DNA of 64,000 bases, taken from positions 24,533 to 88,532 of the forward strand of contig NCEB01000021.1 of NCBI GenBank assembly GCA_002280475.1. The letters are read 5' to 3'. This document shows positions 52,823-61,885 of this stretch, one piece after another. The stretch is from Brevundimonas subvibrioides. Its GTDB lineage: Bacteria; Pseudomonadota; Alphaproteobacteria; Caulobacterales; Caulobacteraceae. Every line of letters starts with the position of its first letter. Within the stretch, counting starts at the first letter, position 1. Below the pieces are notes generated by a model, which was not told the DNA's origin, searched no databases, and was given only the letters and a program-made list of their open reading frames with translations. The position numbers and the translations under genes were made by a program.

Positions 52823-55800
52823 TCAGACCTCGCTATCGAGTTCGCTGCTCGCGGCCCGTCGGCGCCGTGCGACACCCCGGTTGCGGATCATGGCCATGGC
52901 GTCGCCGACGTCCTCCCAAGAGAGGGGCTGGTTCGTTTGAGTGCGCTTGGAGGCCTCGATGCGACCCGGAGCGTCTACGTCTCGCAGGCTCGTCATGGGA
53001 CGCTGCATCCCGCTGTGCGGATTGGTCCAGAAGTCGCGGAGCGGACCCACGAACTCGCCGCTTCCCACGCCTGCCCGGATCTCTGCGGCGGCGCCGCGCA
53101 CCAGATCGCTGTAATAGCCTGGATTGGTCGGCGCGCCGGTCGTGGCCTCCACGCCTATGGCGGCCGATACGAAACGGACGCAGGCGTCGAACTGCGTCGG
53201 GTCTCGAAGCAGTCGGTCGACGGCCTCCACCGTTGTCGGCAAAGCGAAGAGGCCTTTCTGGTCATCGGCGAGCGCCACAAACCGCTCCTGATGGCGGACC
53301 CCGGCGATCCAGGTCTGCACCAAGGACGGAATCGTTCGCGCGATCGCGCGATCCGCCCATCGCTCCACAGCCGGCGGCGCGATCATTCGCTCCAGCAGCC
53401 GATGGAAGCTCTCGTGAACCTCGACCACAAAGCGGTCGCGTCGCGTTTGAGGGGTGGGGATCAGCAGCGAGAACCCGACGTGAGTCCGACCCACCCGTGA
53501 AGACGCTTGGATGTATTCGGCGATGTCGGAGGGCATCCCCGCGAACGCCATGGCGTTGAAAGACTCCACGTCGACGCCATGAGAAATAGCGGAGGTGGCG
53601 ACGATGCCCCGCAGGACCCCGCTGATGTCGCCCTCCATCGGATCGAACGGCCGTTCGGCGGCGCGGATCACCTGCTGGATGCCGCCGATATCGACACCTC
53701 CAGAGATCAACTGCATCTCGAAGTTCGTCAGCTCGTAGTCCGCCCCCATCGCCGCGTGCGCCTCGCGGACTTCTCCCTCCAGAGCGGACAGTATCTGATC
53801 GCCGCCCTTCTTGTTCGTCACATAGGTGAGCGCGATACGGTGAAGATCGACCAAGGCCGCCAGTCGATCAAACCGGCCTTGTTCCGTTGCAGCGGCCACT
53901 GCGGACCGTCGCTGATCGGCCCATCCGGCGGCGGAGATACAGTCCTCGATCTCCTGCGCGGCGCGGCTGTCGCGGATCCCGTCCGCAGCGGCGAGATCGC
54001 GTTGCCAGCGTGTGATCGTGGCGGCGTGCGCTGCCAGAACAGACAGGGTGGTGACGGTGTGCAGACGTCCGTTGGTCATCAGCGAGGCATAGACTCTGCC
54101 CCACGGCGCGGCAGCCTCACGCCCCCGCGGCGATGTCTGCGCCTGCGCTCGCGAGCGCTCGGCTTCGCCACTCTTAAGGAACGCCGCCATTCGGGTATAG
54201 AATCCGCCGTGCAGCGCCGGCCCCGGGTGCGGAAACTGGACGACGTTCTTCTGGTAAAGCGCCTTGGCGTGCTTCGTGACATCGGCGGCGGTGGCTGTGG
54301 CGCCGATGACATGGGGCAGCCGCGGGCGGTCCGGCGCGCCTGGAGTTCGGCAGACCCGCGCGCCCAGAAGAGGCGCCAGCCGTTCCAGCCAGGCGAAGAG
54401 GCTGGTCTCGAAGATGCCGCCGAAGGTGCCGAGACTCTCCTCGAGGAGATGCATCTCGTCCTGGACGATCAGGCTGGGGAAGGGATCGAAGAAGACTTCG
54501 GCGCCGGTGTGGTAGGCTGGCGAGACCCGCGCCCAACCCGGCGGTTCCGCGCCCCCGCTCGCCATATGCAAGAGGCCGCCCTGGCCGCCTTCCACCCACC
54601 GGGCGAGCCCGAACATGCCGGCGATCCGGTCGATCGTGCTCGTGCTCTGGCCCAGCAGGGCAAGCTTATCGATCGTCCCAAGCAGGATGGACGGCGCGCT
54701 TCGGTAGATGTCGGTGTCCGCGAGCAGGAATGGGAGGGGCTCCTGGGGACCGGAACGATGCGCCCGGTTCCAGTCGCAAGGCTCGTCCAGGCAAACGATC
54801 CCCAGACGATTGTGCCGTTCCGGGAACAGCCGCAGCCCCGTGCCGGTGTCCGATCGGCAAAAGGGGCATTGCGGCAGCTTGTTCCAGGCGTCCCTGGCGG
54901 CGACGTATTCGCGATCCAGGGCCGCCTGGCTGCTGAGCAGAGCGCCTTCGTTTCGGGCTCGAGCGTCGTTCCACGCGGGGATGCACCGGAGGGCCTGTTC
55001 GACCTCCCCCGGACGTCGTTCCGTCGCATTGGGAGTATTGCCGCCCCCGACCCAGAACCCGATTTCAAACGGGCTGCCGGCGATGCGCGCGGTGCGGCGA
55101 ACCATTTCGGCCCGCGCCAGGAGGCGCGCGAGACGTTGTGCCTGCTGAACCGTCAGCAGCCGCAGCGGATAGTGCATCATGGCGGTGACGCCGCGGTGTT
55201 TGCCGCGAAGGCGATCCAGGAACACCGCATAGACCAGGATGCCGAAGAAGGCTTCGGTCTTGCCGCCCCCTGTCGACATGTACAGGAGGCTGACCGCGTC
55301 CTCATCGAATGACGCGTCGAACTGGTCCGCATACTCGGGCATGCGAGATGCGAGGGTCGGGATGTGAGCGAGCACGAAGGCCAGCTGAAACAGCCGCCAG
55401 CCCGGGGGGGCTTCTCCGAGGCGCGGGGGATTGGCGTCGGAGAAGGTTCGATTGAGCAGGAGCCACGCCCGGTAGGGGGCCGCCGCCGGCGAGGAAGGCG
55501 CGGCAAGCCACGCGGCGCGGGCTGATTTCAGGAGATCGATGCCCCGGGCGATGCGGGCGGATTCGTCTCCCCACGCCGTCAGATCTGCATCGAAACGGGC
55601 GGCCTGGCCGAGCTCGTCGTCGGCGGAACCCTCTTCACCCGGTGCGGACAGGGCCGTCGATGTGCGGACGGTGGAGATCCAGTCGCGCATCCCTTGAGGG
55701 AGAGCGTCCAGGTCGCTGACGTCGAGGGACTCGTCCGCCAGTGCGGCATAGGCCGTGGGGACGGTCGTGATCTCCGTCGCCCGCATCCGCGGCAGCACGT

Positions 55801-57025
55801 ATCGCGGCATCCACGTCGTGCGCAGCCTGCGAGCAGCGTCGACCACGCCCAAGTCCTCGACACCACCGTTCACCCCTATTCCCGGCATGCTCATAAAGCC
55901 CGCCAGGTGATAGCTGCGACGGACGCGCTCCAGCCGCATCGGTCCGAGGGCTGTCTCGGGCATGCCCACGCTCAACTCGACGTCGAACAATCCGCATTCG
56001 AGGTTGCTGTCGCCTTCCCGCAAATTCTCCAAAGCGATCCGAACGGAGTACTCCGACGGACGAAGCGGATCCGCCAAGGCCTGAACGAGCACCTGGGCGT
56101 CGAACGTTGGAATGAGATCCGCCGGGTTGGGCGGGTTCTGACGCGCCAAGGTTACGAACGCATCCCACCGGTCCGGCGCCCAGAACGCCTCGGAGGGCGG
56201 ATGGAGGCGACGCCACGCGTGGTCCAGACCATATGGCGTTGCAAGCCACGCCCTATAGGCCGCACCAATACGATCGAGGAGCGCCGCCTTGTGAGCCGCT
56301 CCAAGGCTGGCCCAACCCTCAGGATCGCAGGGCAGAGGCAGCTCCAACACCGGCGCCTCGACCGCCAGGCGAATCCATTTCAGGGGGATGTCATAGCGAC
56401 GCGAGTGACGGCTCGGGATTTGAAGACGCCCGTTCAGGACGGGGGATGGATCCAGCGCCGCGCCGTCTTCGGCCTCGTCGCGGTCATCGCCGGCCGGGAG
56501 CGCGGCTCCTAGGGGAACGGATACGCCCATGGCGACATAGACTTGGCGCGTGATTTCGGCACGGAAGGCGGCTCGACCCTGGGAGGTGGGGTCTGGCGGT
56601 CCATTGCCCGACAGCCGATTGACCTCGCTCCGGATATGTTGCCGCGCTGCGTCATTGAAGTCCGCCCGGGGGATCAAACGCCCCCCACGCGCGAACAGCT
56701 CGTCAGAGGTGGGGATGGCGCGGACATAGACCGACAAACGAGGCCGAACGGTCACCACGCCGGACCCGGGCCTCACGCGCACGTCCATCCCGTGCGCTGC
56801 GATGCGGATATCGCTGGTCTCGTCATCGCCATCCGCGTTCAGCCGGGGCAGGATGAAGCCGCTGGAGAGTGCTCGCGACGGCTTCTCCCCCAGCACGGCC
56901 TCTCCATAGGCGCCGACGCCGCTGACGACGCGGCGCGTTCGCTCCAGGATGGCGTCACAAACCGCCTCCTTAAGAATCTGCCGATCATCCCAGTTCAGAC
57001 CGTCGAGGGATTGAGGATCAGCCAT
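52823..57025 (-). CDS. drmA: DISARM DrmA-like helicase
   Basis: A 1400-aa superfamily 2 helicase. Walker A LLYMSTGGGKTEAFFG (Lys589), DExH box VQDEMHLLEE (Asp856), and the second RecA domain with GVDVESFNAMAFAGMPSDIAEYIQASSRVGRTHVG (motifs V and VI). Long N-terminal region (about 1-560) of unknown fold. DrmA with DrmB is the DISARM core. An ATG at 57025 is preferred; a GTG-type extension to 57067 overlaps the upstream gene more. It overlaps that gene's stop by 8 bases. Confidence 0.85.
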   Translation of the reverse strand: MADPQSLDGLNWDDRQILKEAVCDAILERTRRVVSGVGAYGEAVLGEKPSRALSSGFILPRLNADGDDETSDIRIAAHGMDVRVRPGSGVVTVRPRLSVYVRAIPTSDELFARGGRLIPRADFNDAARQHIRSEVNRLSGNGPPDPTSQGRAAFRAEITRQVYVAMGVSVPLGAALPAGDDRDEAEDGAALDPSPVLNGRLQIPSRHSRRYDIPLKWIRLAVEAPVLELPLPCDPEGWASLGAAHKAALLDRIGAAYRAWLATPYGLDHAWRRLHPPSEAFWAPDRWDAFVTLARQNPPNPADLIPTFDAQVLVQALADPLRPSEYSVRIALENLREGDSNLECGLFDVELSVGMPETALGPMRLERVRRSYHLAGFMSMPGIGVNGGVEDLGVVDAARRLRTTWMPRYVLPRMRATEITTVPTAYAALADESLDVSDLDALPQGMRDWISTVRTSTALSAPGEEGSADDELGQAARFDADLTAWGDESARIARGIDLLKSARAAWLAAPSSPAAAPYRAWLLLNRTFSDANPPRLGEAPPGWRLFQLAFVLAHIPTLASRMPEYADQFDASFDEDAVSLLYMSTGGGKTEAFFGILVYAVFLDRLRGKHRGVTAMMHYPLRLLTVQQAQRLARLLARAEMVRRTARIAGSPFEIGFWVGGGNTPNATERRPGEVEQALRCIPAWNDARARNEGALLSSQAALDREYVAARDAWNKLPQCPFCRSDTGTGLRLFPERHNRLGIVCLDEPCDWNRAHRSGPQEPLPFLLADTDIYRSAPSILLGTIDKLALLGQSTSTIDRIAGMFGLARWVEGGQGGLLHMASGGAEPPGWARVSPAYHTGAEVFFDPFPSLIVQDEMHLLEESLGTFGGIFETSLFAWLERLAPLLGARVCRTPGAPDRPRLPHVIGATATAADVTKHAKALYQKNVVQFPHPGPALHGGFYTRMAAFLKSGEAERSRAQAQTSPRGREAAAPWGRVYASLMTNGRLHTVTTLSVLAAHAATITRWQRDLAAADGIRDSRAAQEIEDCISAAGWADQRRSAVAAATEQGRFDRLAALVDLHRIALTYVTNKKGGDQILSALEGEVREAHAAMGADYELTNFEMQLISGGVDIGGIQQVIRAAERPFDPMEGDISGVLRGIVATSAISHGVDVESFNAMAFAGMPSDIAEYIQASSRVGRTHVGFSLLIPTPQTRRDRFVVEVHESFHRLLERMIAPPAVERWADRAIARTIPSLVQTWIAGVRHQERFVALADDQKGLFALPTTVEAVDRLLRDPTQFDACVRFVSAAIGVEATTGAPTNPGYYSDLVRGAAAEIRAGVGSGEFVGPLRDFWTNPHSGMQRPMTSLRDVDAPGRIEASKRTQTNQPLSWEDVGDAMAMIRNRGVARRRRAASSELDSEV

Positions 57026-59732
57026 GACTTGCTCCCGGCACACGGCGAACTTCTGTGACTTCGTCAACGGCGTCGAGGACCGACCGCCACAGCTCTGGCA
57101 TCGCGGCCCAGGCCGCTGATCCCAGGGACGCCCCCTCCGGGTCGCGTACGAACTGCACGACCCGTTGGTTGAAGAAATACCCTTCTTGGGCCCGATAAGA
57201 TCGTGCGGGCACGATGGCGGCGCGCCAGAACAGGTCCGCCAACGGCGGGGTCACGTCCGCCGCTTCCATGAACACCTGGAACCGCGCCCAGTCCCGCGCC
57301 GCCTTGGGTTGCCTCACGCCGTCGGGCCCCGCCGCCGCCTGACCCGCCGTCAGCCACCGCGTGATATTGGGGATTTCATTCGACCCCATCGCCGGATTGA
57401 TCGAGCTCATGACCGCCAGCAGATGGCGCGCCTTGTCAGCGACGCTGACGCCAGGCGTCGCGGCCAGAACCTGATTGATGTGGTCATGGTAGAGTTGCAG
57501 CTGGGACAGCGCCTCGCGAGATCCCGCCAAGGCCCGCCGGATCGGCTCGCGAACGTCTTCGTTCAGAACCAGGAGCCGGTCGCCCGCCTTCAAATTCTGC
57601 GCCGAGGCTCTTTCGAACGGACGCGCTTCTCCGGGAGAAGCAAGAAGGACGTCGCTCGTCGGCCGGTAGGCCAGGCGATGGCCGCGTTGGGTCCGAACCT
57701 GGACCACGTCGCCTCGATATTGCTCTCCCGCCTGCGTGAAATCGATCTGGCCTTCAGGCACAGCAGCGGCGATCCGGAACTCAGCCTCAGCCAGATCCAG
57801 CTTCTCGTCGGCGCCGCCCTTGTGGAGCGCCTCGAGCAGCACCTTCGCGCGTTCCGCGATAGGACTGAAGGCGTCGATCTTTCCAATCGGCTCGATCTCC
57901 GCCAGAGCCAGGGCGCTTCCTGCGGCGTCGCCCAGAAGCAAAACCTGTTCGGGTGTTTCGGCGGCGGTCAGAAGAGTCCGCAAAACAGCCGGGGTCGGCC
58001 CCACCAGGATGAGCCGTCCGTATGGAGCCCTGGCCAGTTCATCACGGAGCCCGCCATGGTCGGTGACCGCGCAGTCGCATGTGACAGCCCGGTCTGATCC
58101 CAGATAGGTCTCTGTTACCCGCCGTCCGCCGATCGCAATCAGGGTGTCGCGGTTGTTCCAGTCCGCGTCGCCGAGGATCACGGAGAGCTTGGCGGACACC
58201 GGCGTCTCGGCCGACCAGGTGTCCATCTTGGCCTGAATGATCTTGACGAGTTCGTTCGCCGTCTGGCCGAACTCCGCAGCGACGTCTTTCACGGACGCCA
58301 GACCCGCAAGGGCCATCTTCGGTCGGAACAGGGCGCGCGCAGCCTGATCGACCTCGTCCTCAGCGTCGAACAGAACATCGCTGATCCCTCTCGCCTCTTC
58401 CAGGCCGATCGGGAGGCTGGCCGAACGGCGCAAGAGCGACAGGGCCTGAGAGACGCCCTCTGCGCATTTCGGTTGCCCCGCCTCCCGAAGGCCCCGCCCC
58501 AGTTTGACGAGGTTCTGCCTCACGCGGGCGAGGGAAGCGTCCTTGATGTCGGCCTGAAACCCCACAGACGAGAGCCCCGCGTTCAGATCGGCGGCAGGCG
58601 CAAACGGAGCCGGGTCCGGCAGATAGGCGCCGATCTCTAAAGGCGGCCGCCGGCGGGGCCGCGATGCGCCGGCGTGACTTCTCAGGATCCGCATCGCCTT
58701 GCGCGCCGAGAATGCATCCTCGGCCAGAACAACGATCGGCGGGCGGCGGCCGGCAATCTGATCGAGCGCCTCGGCCAGGACAGCCAGCCGCTTTTCCCAA
58801 ACCTCGGAGATTTCGGAACGGCCCGTCCGGCTGACATCGACAACAACCGCATCGAGACCCGTAGCCGCGAACCGCTGAGCCTTCAGAAACCAGGAAAGGC
58901 GTTCAGCCCGCGCTTCAGGCGGCAGTCCAAAGAGAGCAAACGGCGCTCTGAGCGGATCGCCGACGGCGGCGACGTGGTCGCCGAGCTTCGCGTTCCTGTC
59001 GCCCATGTGGGTGTAATCACGGACCCGGCGAAGCACTTGGTCCGCATCAGCACGATAAGGGACGCCATCGCCGCTGAACGGCGCGAACACCGATGTCGTT
59101 TCCAGCAATGTCGGGCTTCGCACCAGGACGGACCGGGTTGGTGCGTCCGGCGACTCCGCCGCGCCGGACGGCGGGAGATCGCCAAGGCGCAGTTCCAGGA
59201 GGTACTGGGATTGGTGCGCCAGAGTGTCTCTCGCCCAAGGCTTGGGAGACTGAAGCTCCGTAGCGATCCTAGCGGCGGTCTGCTGAATGTCGCCGGGGTG
59301 AACCAGGATGGTGCGCGCGCTCCAGGTCGTCCCCGCACGCCAGGGCCAGAACCCCAAAGTGGCGTCAGCCAGTCGGCCGGACGCCCGTCCCTCTCGCAGC
59401 GCGATGGCGGCCGCCGAGAATCCGGACAGCGGCGAAAACGGCCACGCCAGGAGGGTACGATCAAGGCCGTCCTCAATGGCGTCGACGATCACGGTCGGCA
59501 CAAGGCCGCCGCTGCCGGCCGGGCTCCAGTTCGTCGGCGAGGCCGATGTGGCGTAGCGCTGAAGCGTCGGGACACTTACGCCGGGCCGCGAAAGGCGGGA
59601 ATCGACATTGGCCGGCGCGCGCGCTGCAAGTATTGCTTGAACGCGCTGGGCACGATCCAGACGAGCAAAATCGCCCCCTTGCGATGGGGCTCTCGTCTTC
59701 CAATCGCGATCGACCCCGCCCCGCTTACCCAA
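57018..59732 (-). CDS. Large DISARM-associated protein, DrmE-like candidate
   Basis: A 904-aa protein with a TTG start (GAGG just upstream); no nearby in-frame ATG. No Walker A, PLD or kinase motif seen. Rossmann-like stretches occur: GLDAVVVDVSRTGRSE, PPIVVLAEDAFSARKAMRIL and LILVGPTPAVLRTLLTAAE. The C-terminal part has a short beta domain (AGDRLLVLNEDVREPIRRAL) and helices (NEIPNITRWLTAGQA). Size, position and character fit DrmE, an unexplained subunit of class 2 DISARM. This is inferred; class 1 DrmD is a SNF2 helicase and is not matched. Confidence 0.5.
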   Translation of the reverse strand: MGKRGGVDRDWKTRAPSQGGDFARLDRAQRVQAILAARAPANVDSRLSRPGVSVPTLQRYATSASPTNWSPAGSGGLVPTVIVDAIEDGLDRTLLAWPFSPLSGFSAAAIALREGRASGRLADATLGFWPWRAGTTWSARTILVHPGDIQQTAARIATELQSPKPWARDTLAHQSQYLLELRLGDLPPSGAAESPDAPTRSVLVRSPTLLETTSVFAPFSGDGVPYRADADQVLRRVRDYTHMGDRNAKLGDHVAAVGDPLRAPFALFGLPPEARAERLSWFLKAQRFAATGLDAVVVDVSRTGRSEISEVWEKRLAVLAEALDQIAGRRPPIVVLAEDAFSARKAMRILRSHAGASRPRRRPPLEIGAYLPDPAPFAPAADLNAGLSSVGFQADIKDASLARVRQNLVKLGRGLREAGQPKCAEGVSQALSLLRRSASLPIGLEEARGISDVLFDAEDEVDQAARALFRPKMALAGLASVKDVAAEFGQTANELVKIIQAKMDTWSAETPVSAKLSVILGDADWNNRDTLIAIGGRRVTETYLGSDRAVTCDCAVTDHGGLRDELARAPYGRLILVGPTPAVLRTLLTAAETPEQVLLLGDAAGSALALAEIEPIGKIDAFSPIAERAKVLLEALHKGGADEKLDLAEAEFRIAAAVPEGQIDFTQAGEQYRGDVVQVRTQRGHRLAYRPTSDVLLASPGEARPFERASAQNLKAGDRLLVLNEDVREPIRRALAGSREALSQLQLYHDHINQVLAATPGVSVADKARHLLAVMSSINPAMGSNEIPNITRWLTAGQAAAGPDGVRQPKAARDWARFQVFMEAADVTPPLADLFWRAAIVPARSYRAQEGYFFNQRVVQFVRDPEGASLGSAAWAAMPELWRSVLDAVDEVTEVRRVPGASHG

Positions 59733-59960
59733 GCCCCTCGTCTCGCTCCAGGAGCGTCTGATGCGCCCCCATTGCTACGGTAGCGTGCATCGCGGCCGAT
59801 GGAACCCATTATCCGAGGCTATCGATCGTCTCATTAGAGGGCGCCAGCCGTCGTCGCCCAAGGACGCGCGTCGAGAAACACGATGCAATGATCGGATCGA
59901 CACGGGCATAATCCATAGAGGCACCGGGCAGCACTACGGACCGCCAAAGCCCCGCCTTTG
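59733..59960. other. Gap inside the defence operon
   Basis: The only gap above 20 bases in the eight-gene run (228 bases). A weak promoter-like arrangement on the minus strand (TTGGGC, 17 bases, TCTAAT, near 59835) could allow separate expression of the DISARM-like part. Support is weak. Confidence 0.3.
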
Positions 59961-60578
59961 TCAGGTCGGAAAGACGCGCCGCGCTACGAAGAGACCAAAA
60001 ATGGCCGCGGCCGGAAATCGTCGGGAGAGCACCGTCTGCATCGCGCGGTAATGGGTTCCCGCCGTCAGTACGTCGTCCATGATGCCGATTGTGACGGGGT
60101 CGGGTTGCGCGATTGTCTCGTCTATCTGGTAGGCCGCGAGAAGCTCCTCGACCGAGACCCGGTCGCCGTCACCGACCTCATGGGATGCCCGAAGAGTCTG
60201 CGCCTGCCGGACAAGAGCGCGAACGTCGAGGTCGGGTTGAATCGCGCGGGCGACCCGGGTCATGCGGTCGTCGAAATCGGCGTGGTCCGTCGCCTTCGAT
60301 CCCGGAATCGGCACGAGGGTGGCTCGGGCAAGCCAGGCCGGATCCAACCCTTCCCGAAAATAGGCACCACACTGTGCGATTGCCTGTGCCTTGTACCGAA
60401 GCTGGCTTTCCGAGGTGGTTGGCTTCTTTTTGAGATTGTTGATCAGACTGTTGGTGGCGCTGAACGAGTAATCCCGGCCGCTCGTATATTCAAACAGGTA
60501 AAGACAGCGGTCGTCGGGACCCAGCCTCGTGTGATCGGCGCGGTTGCCGTCGTCAATCTGGCTGAACCGGACAGTCAC
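59961..60578 (-). CDS. ShosT-like phosphoribosyltransferase
   Basis: A 205-aa PRTase-fold protein. The PRPP-binding loop is GIMDDVLTAGTHYRAM, the ComF-like hhhDDhxTxG pattern. An upstream conserved stretch ATLVPIPGSKATDHADFDDRM fits the substrate side. Paired with a DprA-like gene whose stop overlaps its start by 4 bases, which is the ShosTA toxin-antitoxin defence layout (ShosT toxin, ShosA antitoxin). Confidence 0.75.
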   Translation of the reverse strand: MTVRFSQIDDGNRADHTRLGPDDRCLYLFEYTSGRDYSFSATNSLINNLKKKPTTSESQLRYKAQAIAQCGAYFREGLDPAWLARATLVPIPGSKATDHADFDDRMTRVARAIQPDLDVRALVRQAQTLRASHEVGDGDRVSVEELLAAYQIDETIAQPDPVTIGIMDDVLTAGTHYRAMQTVLSRRFPAAAIFGLFVARRVFPT

Positions 60579-61462
60579 CCCAGAGCCGACCAGATATCAT
60601 CCATGCTGCGGACGCGGATCGCTCCTTCGGCGGCGAACCTGGCCGGCCAGGTCAGATCGCCACGGGTGAAGCAGGAATCGAGAATGAACAGCTTGCGGCC
60701 TTGATGCAGGGCGGCGCGCGCCTGTGTCAGGGTGCCGGACGTTTCGCCCGCCTCCACGATCACGGTCCCTTCCGTCAGAGCGCTCATCGTCACGTTGCGC
60801 TCGGGGAAGAACAGTCGGTTCTGGTTGGGGTTCTGCTTGCTGTATCGCAGCACAGGAACCTGCGAGATCAGCAGCTGCTCTGCGGCGATCCGCAGCTGGA
60901 GGTCTCGATTGGGCTTCGGATAGAATTGCCCCAAAGGCGTGCCGATGACGGCGATCGTCCGACCGCCGCACGCGAAGGCGGCGGTATGGGCGGCCCGGTC
61001 AATGCCTTCGGCGAGGCCGGACACCACCGTGAAGTCACGTTCGACCAGGCCCTTGGCGATCTGCGCCGCGCGCTGCTGACCTTCGTCACTCGCCTTGCGA
61101 CTACCGACCACGGCGATCGAACGGGTCTCCGTAAGCTCCCATGCGCCCTGGTAGTAGAGCATCTCGACGGGATGGCGCGCATCCCTGAGCCTTTTCGGAT
61201 AGTCGCCGGCGTGATTGATCCGGACTCCAAATTGATGGACGCCCGATGCCTTCAGCTTGGCCAGCACCTCATCGGCCGCCGCCATGGCCGCCGACGGAGA
61301 CACGAGATCCGACGGCATCGCCATAGGATCGCGAGCGAAGCGTTCAGCCAAGGTCTTGAAGGTCGCGCCCTGCTCAAGCCACAGGGCCTCGTAGGCGCCG
61401 AGTTCGCGCTTGGGCGAAATTGCCGCGATCGCAGGGCCATCCGTCCTGACCGCTAAGTTCAT
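60575..61462 (-). CDS. ShosA-like DprA/Smf protein
   Basis: A 295-aa DprA-fold Rossmann protein. SIAVVGSRKASDEGQQRAAQ, VVSGLAEGIDRAAHTAA, GTPLGQFYPKPNRDLQ and NVTMSALTEGTVIVEAGETSGTLTQAR are all DprA hallmarks. It lacks the C-terminal winged helix of housekeeping DprA. An ATG at 61462 (GGAG 11 bases upstream) was chosen; a longer form from 61564 or 61600 is possible. It opens the eight-gene defence operon. The neighbour phosphoribosyltransferase supports ShosA over a competence role. Confidence 0.75.
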   Translation of the reverse strand: MNLAVRTDGPAIAAISPKRELGAYEALWLEQGATFKTLAERFARDPMAMPSDLVSPSAAMAAADEVLAKLKASGVHQFGVRINHAGDYPKRLRDARHPVEMLYYQGAWELTETRSIAVVGSRKASDEGQQRAAQIAKGLVERDFTVVSGLAEGIDRAAHTAAFACGGRTIAVIGTPLGQFYPKPNRDLQLRIAAEQLLISQVPVLRYSKQNPNQNRLFFPERNVTMSALTEGTVIVEAGETSGTLTQARAALHQGRKLFILDSCFTRGDLTWPARFAAEGAIRVRSMDDIWSALG

Positions 61463-61590
61463 AGAATCGGGTTCTCCATCCAGTTGAGAATGCGCCAAGC
61501 CAGCAGAGGCTTCAACGCGCGATGACTCTGCGGTCTGCCCCGATCCTCCGTCAGAAACGGTCATACCGGGCACGTTTGCAGCCCTTGATA

Positions 61591-61619
61591 TGTATAGCAT
61601 GGCAAGCCAAGAGCTTGCC
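61591..61619 (-). promoter_or_regulatory. Candidate promoter and operator of the defence operon
   Basis: On the minus strand an extended -10 (TGC-TATACA, TATACA at 61596-61591) is preceded by a perfect 7-bp inverted repeat GGCAAGC-TCTTG-GCTTGCC (61619-61601). The -35 position at 17-base spacing falls inside the left arm. A repressor bound here would block polymerase. Inference from sequence only. Confidence 0.4.
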
Positions 61620-61831
61620 TGACCGAAGTCGAAATCACGTACGGGCGGGACTCACGAACCGCTTCATTTCCTCGGCGATCCGCTTCAATGGCCGACAACG
61701 CCCGCATCGCCCGGCCAGCCGGCTGTCGCAAAGCTCTTGCGTGGCAATAAGTCCTGTCGACTCCCTGATTTAAAGCGGACGTTGCCAGCCGATGCTTCGA
61801 GTCACGAGCCGGCATTCGGACGCACGAAAAA

Positions 61832-61865
61832 GCCGCGCGCCCCAAAGGGCGCGCGGCGAGTTTTC
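61832..61865 (-). terminator. Strong intrinsic terminator after parB (bidirectional)
   Basis: 11-bp perfect G-C stem (61832-61842 with 61847-61857) and a 4-base loop. On the minus strand it is followed by CTTTTTCG; on the plus strand by GAGTTTTCC. It lies 21 bases past the parB-like stop. Confidence 0.85.
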
Positions 61866-61885
61866 CCTCGATCTGTGCGCTGCGG

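Larger units (their letters stand above)
61463..61885. other. Intergenic region upstream of the defence operon and downstream of parB
   Basis: About 420 bases, less GC-rich than the surroundings. Contains the parB terminator (61832-61857), and on the minus strand a candidate promoter with an inverted repeat (61591-61619). No gene supported. Confidence 0.6.

Noticed and set aside
61463..61600. Upstream start of the DprA-like gene at 61600 or 61564
   Set aside because: Start at 61600 would overlap the candidate -10 element and the extension has no DprA similarity. The 61564 start remains possible.
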